Positions 1 through 4,515 of a stretch of DNA of 12,850 nt are shown piece after piece. The notes beneath the pieces are model-generated. The model had not been told where the DNA came from and did no database searches. It worked only from the letters and a program-made list of their open reading frames with translations. A program made the position numbers and the translations under genes. Within the stretch, counting starts at the first letter, position 1. Each line of letters begins with the position of its first letter. The stretch lies in assembly GCA_900771065.1 (NCBI GenBank), contig CAAGMP010000031.1:1-12850 (forward strand), given 5' to 3'. Origin of the DNA: an uncultured Acinetobacter sp. Lineage in GTDB: Bacteria > Pseudomonadota > Gammaproteobacteria > Pseudomonadales > Moraxellaceae.

Positions 1-24
1 TAATAAAAACATTACAAAAAAATG

Positions 25-54
25 GAGTCGTTATATTTTCTTTTATAACGACTC
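25..54. terminator. Stem-loop upstream of csrA, probable terminator
   Basis: A perfect 11-bp inverted repeat (25-35 with 44-54, 8-nt loop) sits near the left edge. On the plus strand it is followed only by a weak T-rich stretch. On the minus strand it is followed by a run of seven T (complement of 16-22). It could end a plus-strand gene lying left of the window, or act in both directions. The upstream gene is outside the window, so the direction cannot be settled. Confidence 0.55.
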
Positions 55-94
55 TGTTATTATGAATCATCAGATATAAAAAATGGAAATGGTC

Positions 95-121
95 TTGACT
101 TATTTTCTGTTATTTTATTAT
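95..121 (+). promoter_or_regulatory. Candidate sigma70 promoter of csrA
   Basis: A TTGACT hexamer (95-100, 5/6 match to TTGACA) is followed after 15 bp by TATTAT (116-121, 5/6 match to TATAAT). The spacer is shorter than the optimal 17 bp, so the exact -10 in this T/A-rich stretch is uncertain. The predicted start of transcription near 128 would leave a leader of about 50 nt before csrA. Confidence 0.35.
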
Positions 122-156
122 CTATTTTAGGGGTTACTGAAAAATCTTAAATTTAT

Positions 157-188
157 ATTAGCATTTGCAAGGAGATAAGTATGCTGAT
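157..188 (+). promoter_or_regulatory. csrA leader hairpin with the SD in its loop
   Basis: Bases 157-164 (ATTAGCAT) pair with 181-188 (ATGCTGAT) over 8 bp with one G-U. The start codon is in the stem, and the AAGGAG Shine-Dalgarno (169-174, 6 nt before the ATG) is in the 16-nt loop. A GGA displayed in a hairpin loop over the SD is the known kind of CsrA/RsmA target, and csrA autoregulation is known in E. coli. Autoregulation here is inferred. The repeat itself is seen in the sequence. Confidence 0.4.
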
Positions 189-429
189 TCTGACTCGCCG
201 TGTTGGGGAAACATTAATGATTGGGGATCAAGTGAGCGTAACGGTACTCGGGGTCAAAGGCAATCAAGTACGTATCGGTGTCAATGCACCCAAAGAAGTT
301 TCAGTTCATCGTGAAGAAATTTACCAACGTATTTTGCATGAACGTGCTATGCATGAACATTTACAACATCTTGATCAAGATTATCCTGCAACTTACAACG
401 AAGAATTGCAAGAACCTTTAAATCGTTAA
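181..429 (+). CDS. csrA: Carbon storage regulator CsrA (RsmA)
   Basis: This is a small dimeric RNA-binding protein that binds GGA motifs in mRNA leaders and changes translation or stability of target messages in the cytoplasm. The first 55 or so residues are almost the canonical enterobacterial sequence: MLILTRRVGETLMIGD at the N-terminus, then VTVLGVKGNQVRIGVNAP, then VHREEIYQRI. This includes R44 of the VHREEI segment, which contacts RNA in the family. At 82 aa it is about 20 residues longer than E. coli CsrA (61 aa). The extra tail from about residue 53 is rich in His, Glu, Asp and Gln and has no recognisable motif. The ATG is preceded by a strong AAGGAG at 6 nt. The gene stands alone, converges on rnhB, and has a leader hairpin compatible with autoregulation. 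Confidence 0.97.
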   Translation: MLILTRRVGETLMIGDQVSVTVLGVKGNQVRIGVNAPKEVSVHREEIYQRILHERAMHEHLQHLDQDYPATYNEELQEPLNR

Positions 430-479
430 TATTTAAATTTGCTTTTATATTTTTCTTTATTCTCCGATGATGCGTCAAT

Positions 480-504
480 GTAGATTATCACATGGATAAT
501 CTAC
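480..504. other. Stem-loop at the csrA/rnhB convergent junction
   Basis: A perfect 10-bp inverted repeat (480-489 with 495-504, loop ACATG) covers the rnhB stop codon (501-503). Neither strand has a T-run after the stem, so it is not a standard intrinsic terminator. It may protect mRNA 3' ends or help a factor-dependent terminator. Its function is unproven. Confidence 0.5.
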
Positions 505-1082
505 AACTGTCGTTCTTGATTGTGTAATACTTTTTTGACTGGTGCATAACTACGTCTATGTTCTGCAATCACGCCAAATTCAGCAATCGCTTCTAAATGT
601 GCTTTAGTTGGATAACCTTTGTGTTTGGCAAAACCATATTGTGGATATTGTTGATCTAATTCATACATTTGATGATCACGCACCACTTTTGCTAGAATAC
701 TTGCTGCTGAAATTTCAGCGTGCAAAGCATCTCCCCCGACTATGGCATCACAGCTTACAGCTAAACCTTGTGGAATTTTATTCCCATCTACTAAAATATG
801 CTCAGGTTGTATTGCCAATTGTTCTACCGCACGACGCATTGCTAATAAAGAAGCTTGTAAAATATTTAAAGTATCAATTTCTTGTGCAGAGGCTTGAGCA
901 ACTGACCAAGCTAAAGCTTTTTCTTGAATTTCAATAAATAACTTTTCACGCTTTTTTTCTGTTAATTTTTTAGAATCATTTAGACCTTCAATTGGATTAT
1001 TCGGATCTAAAATCACTGCTGCAGCAACAACCGAACCCACTAATGGTCCACGTCCTGCTTCGTCTACACCTGCAATTTTCAT
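501..1082 (-). CDS. rnhB: Ribonuclease HII
   Basis: This endonuclease cuts the RNA strand of RNA/DNA hybrids and starts ribonucleotide excision at single ribonucleotides in DNA, using divalent metal in the cytoplasm. All family motifs are present: the N-terminal GVDEAGRGPLVG (5-16) with D7 and E8, LNDSKKL (34-40), VDGN with D99, GGD with D118, EISAASILAKV (123-133), and the C-terminal YGFAKHKGYPT and HRRS blocks. D7, E8, D99 and D118 match the E. coli catalytic set D16, E17, D108 and D126. The length of 193 aa is normal (E. coli 198). The ATG has a purine-rich AAGAGAG about 4 nt upstream. An intrinsic terminator of the preceding gene ends only 14 nt before this start, so expression needs read-through or an unseen promoter. 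Confidence 0.97.
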   Translation of the reverse strand: MKIAGVDEAGRGPLVGSVVAAAVILDPNNPIEGLNDSKKLTEKKREKLFIEIQEKALAWSVAQASAQEIDTLNILQASLLAMRRAVEQLAIQPEHILVDGNKIPQGLAVSCDAIVGGDALHAEISAASILAKVVRDHQMYELDQQYPQYGFAKHKGYPTKAHLEAIAEFGVIAEHRRSYAPVKKVLHNQERQL

Positions 1083-1096
1083 TTTACTCTCTTCAT

Positions 1097-1124
1097 AAAA
1101 ATAGGTCGAATAATCGACCTATTT
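1097..1124 (-). terminator. Intrinsic terminator after the secreted-protein gene
   Basis: An 11-bp perfect stem (1099-1109 with 1114-1124, loop of 4 nt) is followed on the minus strand by five T (complement of 1097-1101). It lies 19 bp beyond the stop codon of the 1144-1518 gene and directly in front of the rnhB ribosome-binding site. Confidence 0.75.
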
Positions 1125-1143
1125 ACTTTCATATTCATACAAA

Positions 1144-1518
1144 TTATAACGAACTTGCAATACAACCATTAATACTTTTTGCAACCGCAATCGAAGCTAC
1201 TTTACTACGCATACTAGAATCGACCATGGCTAAAGCCCAATCTGCGGCAACAACAGTAAATGGTGCATTGTCGCTCACACAAGTACACACTTTTTTCTCA
1301 AGCTGTGCTTTTTGTTTCGAAGGCATCAATTTTGTTGCCACTTTCCAAGAAGTCACATTATTTAATTCAGATTTACAATGACTTTGAATCGCGCTATTCA
1401 TCAAAAACGAACCCAAGCTATTATTTTGTTTTTCAACAGGTTCTGTTGTTGGTTCTACAGCAAAAGAAAATGCAGAAATACAAGATAATGCCAAGAATGA
1501 TACTAATATTTTTTGCAT
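1144..1518 (-). CDS. Hypothetical secreted protein with four cysteines
   Basis: I do not recognise the family. The 124-aa product starts with a typical Sec signal peptide: Lys at position 3, a hydrophobic core at about 4-18, and a probable signal-peptidase I site after FSFA (residue 20). The mature part of about 104 aa has exactly four cysteines, C48, C78, C80 and C119, including a CxC pair, so one or two disulfides in the periplasm are likely. There are no membrane segments after the signal. I chose the ATG at 1518 because GGTG lies 5 nt upstream. An in-frame GTG at 1524 would add two residues and has no ribosome-binding site. The gene lies between the adenine deaminase gene (77 bp upstream) and rnhB and has its own terminator. 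No function can be assigned from context. Confidence 0.8.
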   Translation of the reverse strand: MQKILVSFLALSCISAFSFAVEPTTEPVEKQNNSLGSFLMNSAIQSHCKSELNNVTSWKVATKLMPSKQKAQLEKKVCTCVSDNAPFTVVAADWALAMVDSSMRSKVASIAVAKSINGCIASSL

Positions 1519-1595
1519 ATTCACACCAAATCAAAAAATTAATAATTTATCTTGGCATAGAAAATCGACTGAAGATGTAACTTATTGTAAAAGTT

Positions 1596-2594
1596 TTAAA
1601 TCAAATCGATTTGTTTTAACCAAGCTTGTTTTTGAGTTTCACTCATAAAAGCCGCTTGAAAAGAATGACGTGCTAATTGCTTAATTTCATCGTGGGTAAG
1701 CTGTAACGCATCGGCAATCGCAATAAAATTATCATTCATATATCCACCAAAATACGAAGGATCATCTGAATTTACGGTAACACAAACTCCTTTTTGCAAT
1801 AAACGTCGAATATTATGCTGTTGCATTTTTTCAACCACGCACAATTTTAAATTGCTTAACGGACAAACTGTTAAAGGCATTTTTTCAGCAATTAAACGCT
1901 GAATTAAATGTTCATCTTCTTCTGAACGTACACCGTGATCAATACGATTGACTTTTAAAAGATCCAAAGCTTGCCAAATATATTCAGGTGGACCTTCTTC
2001 ACCCGCATGTGCCACAGTTAAAAAGCCTGCTTCGCGTGCTTGGGTAAAAACACGAGCAAATTTTTCTGGTGGATGCCCAACTTCACTCGAATCTAAACCT
2101 ACGGCAATAATTTGTTTTTTATAAGGCAATGCTTGTTCTAATGTTGCAAACGCATCTTGTTCAGATAAATGACGTAAGAAACACATAATTAAATGTGAGC
2201 TGATATTTAACTTAGCTAATGCATCATCACAAGCACGTTGCAAACCGTTTAACACCGTTGCAAATGCAATACCACGTGAAGTATGTGTTTGAGGATCAAA
2301 GAAAATTTCTGTATGTACCACATGATCTTGCGCACATTTTTCAAAATATGCCCATGTTAAATCATAAAAATCTTGCTCTGTAATAAGTACATTCGCACCT
2401 GCATAATAAATATCTAAAAAAGATTGTAAATTATGAAATTGGTAGGCTTGTTTAATTTCTTCTATCGACTGATACGGAATTGCAATTTGATTGCGTTGTG
2501 CAATTTTAAACATCAATTCAGGTTCAAATGTGCCTTCAATATGAACATGCAATTCAGTTTTAGGGAGTTTTTTGATCAAATCGTGTGTATTCAT
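1596..2594 (-). CDS. add: Adenine deaminase (adenosine deaminase family)
   Basis: This metal-dependent amidohydrolase probably converts adenine to hypoxanthine and ammonia in purine salvage. The 332-aa protein has the family metal ligands H16 and H18 (ELHVHIEG), H196 and D277 (NSDDP), and the catalytic E199 in HAGEEG and H220 in DHG. As I recall it, the sequence follows the Pseudomonas adenine deaminase subgroup closely, with landmarks such as FFDPQTHT, GLDSSEVGHPP, AGEEGPPEYIW and VCPLSNLKLCV. I therefore favour adenine over adenosine as the substrate. The symbol add is only a family-level label. The ATG at 2594 matches the usual family start near MNTHDLIKKLPK and has a short GAGA about 5 nt upstream. 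An upstream in-frame ATG at 2627 lies inside a terminator hairpin and is unlikely. The purine permease gene lies directly upstream on the same strand. Confidence 0.92.
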   Translation of the reverse strand: MNTHDLIKKLPKTELHVHIEGTFEPELMFKIAQRNQIAIPYQSIEEIKQAYQFHNLQSFLDIYYAGANVLITEQDFYDLTWAYFEKCAQDHVVHTEIFFDPQTHTSRGIAFATVLNGLQRACDDALAKLNISSHLIMCFLRHLSEQDAFATLEQALPYKKQIIAVGLDSSEVGHPPEKFARVFTQAREAGFLTVAHAGEEGPPEYIWQALDLLKVNRIDHGVRSEEDEHLIQRLIAEKMPLTVCPLSNLKLCVVEKMQQHNIRRLLQKGVCVTVNSDDPSYFGGYMNDNFIAIADALQLTHDEIKQLARHSFQAAFMSETQKQAWLKQIDLI

Positions 2595-2608
2595 TTTATT
2601 CTCGATAA

Positions 2609-2644
2609 TAAAAAAAGACATAAACAAAACGTTTATGCCTTTTT
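2609..2644 (-). terminator. Intrinsic terminator after the purine permease gene
   Basis: A stem pairs 2612-2625 with 2631-2644 with one mismatch (A2618/C2638) around a 5-nt loop. On the minus strand it is followed by seven T (complement of 2610-2616). The A-rich and T-rich arms could also let it work on the plus strand. It starts 10 bp beyond the permease stop and ends 15 nt before the deaminase start codon. Confidence 0.7.
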
Positions 2645-2654
2645 GTAAAAGAAA

Positions 2655-3977
2655 TTAACCGCCAAAAAAAGCAAATTTAAGCGCCCATAATACCGCAATA
2701 ATCCAAACCATATATGGAACTGTTTTTGCTTTACCAGTCAATAACTTAATTAAAGCATAGCTGATAAAACCCATTGCAATACCATCTGCAATTGAATAAG
2801 CAAATGGCATAAAAACAATCGTTAAAAATGCAGGAACTGCTTCGGTAATATCATCCCATTCAATATGAACAATACCTTGTATCATCAAAACACCAACAAA
2901 CAACAAAGCAGGTGCAGTGGCAAAACTAGGTACAGACTGTGCCAATGGTGCTAAAAATAAACATAAAATAAACAGTAAACCCACGACAACGGCGGTTAAA
3001 CCCGTACGACCACCCGCTGCCACACCCGCTGAAGATTCAATATAAGGCGTTGTTGAAGACGTTCCTAATGCCGCGCCTGCTACAATTGCAGTTGAATCTG
3101 CAAATAATGCTTTCTTTAAACGAGGTAATTTTCCATCTTTTAATAAACCTGCTCGATGCGAAACACCGACTAAAGTGCCTGTTGAATCAAATAAATCGAC
3201 AAGGAAAAAGACAAAAATAACTCCAACTAAACTTGCCGTAAATAAATTTTCAAAATTCATTTGCATGAAAGTCGGCATAATCGATGGAATTGAACCAACA
3301 ACACCTTTAAATTCATTTAAGCCTAACAGTGTTGCAATTGCGGTAATCATTAAAATACTAATGATAATTGCACCACGCACTTTGAATTGATGCAAAACCA
3401 CAATAAATAAAAAGCCCAAAAAAGTTAATAAAACCTTTGGATCTGCTAAATTTCCCAATCCAACTAAGGTTGCGGGATTATCAACAATAATACCTGAATT
3501 TTTCAGCGCAATTAAGGCTAAAAATAAACCAATGCCACCGCCAATTGCAAACTTTAATGACATTGGAATTGAATTGACAATTGCTTCACGAATTTTAAAT
3601 AAACTTAAAGCAATAAAAATAAGCCCTGAAATGAATACCGCAGCTAAAGCAGTTTGCCAAGGCACACCCATTCCTAAACAAACTGAATAAGTAAAATAGG
3701 CATTTAAGCCCATACCGGGGGCTAAGGCAATTGGGTAATTTGCGACGAGTCCCATGACCAAGCAACCAATTGCTGCAGCCAAACAGGTGGCAACAAAAAC
3801 TGCGCCATAATCCATACCTGTTTCAGATAAAATAATGGGATTGACAATAATAATGTAACACATTGTTAAAAATGTCGTTACACCTGCAAGAACTTCTGTC
3901 CGAAAGCTGGTTTTATTTTCACTGAGCTTAAACAGTCGCTCAAGCATATTTTCAGAAGATGGTTTGGGATTCGCCAT
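2655..3977 (-). CDS. NCS2 purine-base permease, AzgA type
   Basis: This is a cytoplasmic-membrane proton symporter for nucleobases, probably adenine, guanine and/or hypoxanthine. The 440-aa protein is mostly hydrophobic, as expected for the 14-helix NCS2 fold. It carries the hallmarks of the AzgA branch (E. coli AdeP, AdeQ, GhxP, GhxQ): FRTEVLAGVTTFLTM near the N-terminus (25-39), LAPGMGLNAYF (85-95), FFLVDLFDSTGTL in the eighth helix (257-269, D261 and D264), and FADSTAIVAGAALGTSST followed by TPYIES (292-315). These motifs separate it from the UraA/UacT branch. The exact base preference cannot be read from sequence. The ATG has AGAGG 7 nt upstream. A candidate extended -10 promoter lies about 80 bp upstream, and an intrinsic terminator follows. 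The adjacent adenine deaminase gene suggests that adenine is among the substrates. Confidence 0.93.
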   Translation of the reverse strand: MANPKPSSENMLERLFKLSENKTSFRTEVLAGVTTFLTMCYIIIVNPIILSETGMDYGAVFVATCLAAAIGCLVMGLVANYPIALAPGMGLNAYFTYSVCLGMGVPWQTALAAVFISGLIFIALSLFKIREAIVNSIPMSLKFAIGGGIGLFLALIALKNSGIIVDNPATLVGLGNLADPKVLLTFLGFLFIVVLHQFKVRGAIIISILMITAIATLLGLNEFKGVVGSIPSIMPTFMQMNFENLFTASLVGVIFVFFLVDLFDSTGTLVGVSHRAGLLKDGKLPRLKKALFADSTAIVAGAALGTSSTTPYIESSAGVAAGGRTGLTAVVVGLLFILCLFLAPLAQSVPSFATAPALLFVGVLMIQGIVHIEWDDITEAVPAFLTIVFMPFAYSIADGIAMGFISYALIKLLTGKAKTVPYMVWIIAVLWALKFAFFGG

Positions 3978-4055
3978 GACCTAGCCTCTATAAATCAACT
4001 TGATACATTGCTTCAATCAAAAAAGGGAGAAAAATGAATGAGAAACAATGCGCTT

Positions 4056-4064
4056 TTTATATCA
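4056..4064 (-). promoter_or_regulatory. Candidate extended -10 promoter of the permease
   Basis: The minus strand reads TGATATAAA here, a TGN extended -10 with a 5/6 TATAAT match. I see no convincing -35, which extended -10 promoters can lack. The predicted start near 4049 gives a leader of about 72 nt, and the element lies downstream of the 4092-4118 terminator. Confidence 0.35.
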
Positions 4065-4089
4065 TTTTCATGTGGTTGAATGGATACAA

Positions 4090-4178
4090 ACAAAAAAGCT
4101 GCATAATGATGCAGCTTTCACAAGATCTGATATAAATCAATCAATTATGCAAATTTTATAATGCAAAATACGATATAT
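4090..4178 (-). ncRNA. Candidate short RNA or attenuated leader
   Basis: The extended -10 at 4185-4193 predicts a start near 4178. The intrinsic terminator at 4092-4118 would end the transcript near 4090, giving an RNA of about 88 nt with no evident ORF or ribosome-binding site. It may be an independent small RNA or an attenuated leader of the permease mRNA. No known RNA family is recognised, and the call rests only on the promoter-terminator spacing. Confidence 0.3.
4092..4118 (-). terminator. Intrinsic terminator upstream of the permease
   Basis: A 10-bp perfect stem (4095-4104 with 4109-4118, loop of 4 nt) is GC-rich at its core (GCTGCA). On the minus strand it is followed by T6 (complement of 4092-4097). 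It is one of the best terminators in the window and lies 115 bp before the permease start. It would stop transcription from the 4185-4193 promoter or from the small ORF upstream. Confidence 0.75.
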
Positions 4179-4184
4179 AGCCAA

Positions 4185-4193
4185 ATTATAGCA
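4185..4193 (-). promoter_or_regulatory. Perfect extended -10 element in the intergenic gap
   Basis: The minus strand reads TGCTATAAT, an exact TGN-TATAAT extended -10. The -35 region at the usual spacing is poor. Transcription would start near 4178 and meet the terminator at 4092-4118 about 60 nt later. Confidence 0.45.
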
Positions 4194-4271
4194 TAAGCAT
4201 TGTGTAAACTTACTACAAAAAATAAGTTTATTTATTGTTTTTCTAACAAATCTATTTTCATTTCTTGACCA

Positions 4272-4391
4272 TTACGGTTGTGTTTTTGACAACTCAGTTG
4301 TTTGATTTTTCTTAAATTGTGATTCTTTAATCACCACAAAACCTAATATTAAAATATAAAAAGATAAGATAATAATTAATATTTTGTACAT
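4272..4391 (-). CDS. Candidate 39-aa single-helix membrane peptide
   Basis: This short ORF reads MYKILIIILSFYILILGF, then VVIKESQF, then a polar tail ending in KTQP. Residues 4-21 form one continuous hydrophobic helix long enough to cross the membrane. The C-terminal 18 residues are hydrophilic with three Lys. The ATG has GAAGG 4 nt upstream (4396-4400), and a perfect TATAAT (4436-4441) lies about 45 bp further up, so SD and promoter positions agree. The ORF is too short for ordinary gene callers. I do not recognise it. It is not KdpF or CydX by its sequence as I recall them. It could be a transporter-associated peptide, a type I toxin-like peptide or a chance ORF. Its position after the copper ATPase proves no link, because it appears to have its own promoter. 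Confidence 0.45.
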   Translation of the reverse strand: MYKILIIILSFYILILGFVVIKESQFKKNQTTELSKTQP

Positions 4392-4435
4392 TTTACCTTC
4401 AATTATCAAAATTAAAATTAAAACGAGATGTGATG

Positions 4436-4441
4436 ATTATA
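4436..4441 (-). promoter_or_regulatory. Candidate -10 box of the 39-aa ORF
   Basis: The minus strand has an exact TATAAT here. The -35 region at 17-18 bp spacing does not resemble TTGACA, so this is a partial promoter call. The predicted start near 4429 leaves a leader of about 38 nt before the ORF at 4391. Confidence 0.3.
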
Positions 4442-4472
4442 TTACAAAATACTATTTTTTGATCGTTTTTAA

Positions 4473-4500
4473 GATGAAATCAATTAATTTCGATTTCATC
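4473..4500 (-). other. Stem-loop just after the copper ATPase gene
   Basis: A 9-bp perfect stem (4473-4481 with 4492-4500, loop of 10 nt) begins 16 bp beyond the ATPase stop codon. On the minus strand only two T follow the stem before a run of A, so it is a weak intrinsic terminator at best. It may be a 3'-end stabilising hairpin. Confidence 0.4.
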
Positions 4501-4515
4501 TGAACAACTTAAACT

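Larger units (their letters stand above)
3978..4515. other. 538-bp AT-rich intergenic stretch, contents listed
   Basis: This gap between the permease and the copper ATPase, both on the minus strand, is not empty. Read on the minus strand from the ATPase side it holds: a hairpin just after the ATPase stop (4473-4500); a TATAAT element (4436-4441); a 39-codon ORF with an SD (4272-4391); a perfect extended -10 (4185-4193); an intrinsic terminator (4092-4118); and a second extended -10 for the permease (4056-4064). I saw no purine-riboswitch core, tRNA or repeat array. Confidence 0.6.

Noticed and set aside
608..1381. Plus-strand open frames opposite rnhB and the secreted-protein gene.
   Set aside because: They are antisense shadows of well-supported minus-strand genes and show no recognisable protein features or SD.
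1470..1518. Lipoprotein signal (ALSC) in the small secreted protein.
   Set aside because: The -3 residue is Ala rather than Leu/Val/Ile, and a better signal-peptidase I site (FSFA) lies seven residues later.
2595..2627. Start of the deaminase at the upstream ATG (2627), giving 343 aa.
   Set aside because: The extra 11 codons are encoded by the terminator hairpin of the permease, and family members begin close to the ATG at 2594.
3983..4012. TTGAAG-18 bp-TATAGA on the minus strand as the permease promoter.
   Set aside because: Its -10 overlaps the ribosome-binding site, so the transcript would lack an SD.
3978..4118. Possible purine riboswitch in front of the purine permease.
   Set aside because: I see no three-way-junction purine aptamer core on the minus strand; only a terminator hairpin and a short leader are visible.
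4127..4140. FNR/Anr-like box (TTGAT-N4-ATCAG on the minus strand).
   Set aside because: It matches 9 of 10 half-site bases, but it lies downstream of one promoter and beyond a terminator from the other, in very AT-rich DNA where chance matches are common.
4205..4230. 8-bp inverted repeat after the 39-aa ORF as a terminator.
   Set aside because: The stem is AT-only with a 10-nt loop and has no T-run on the minus strand.
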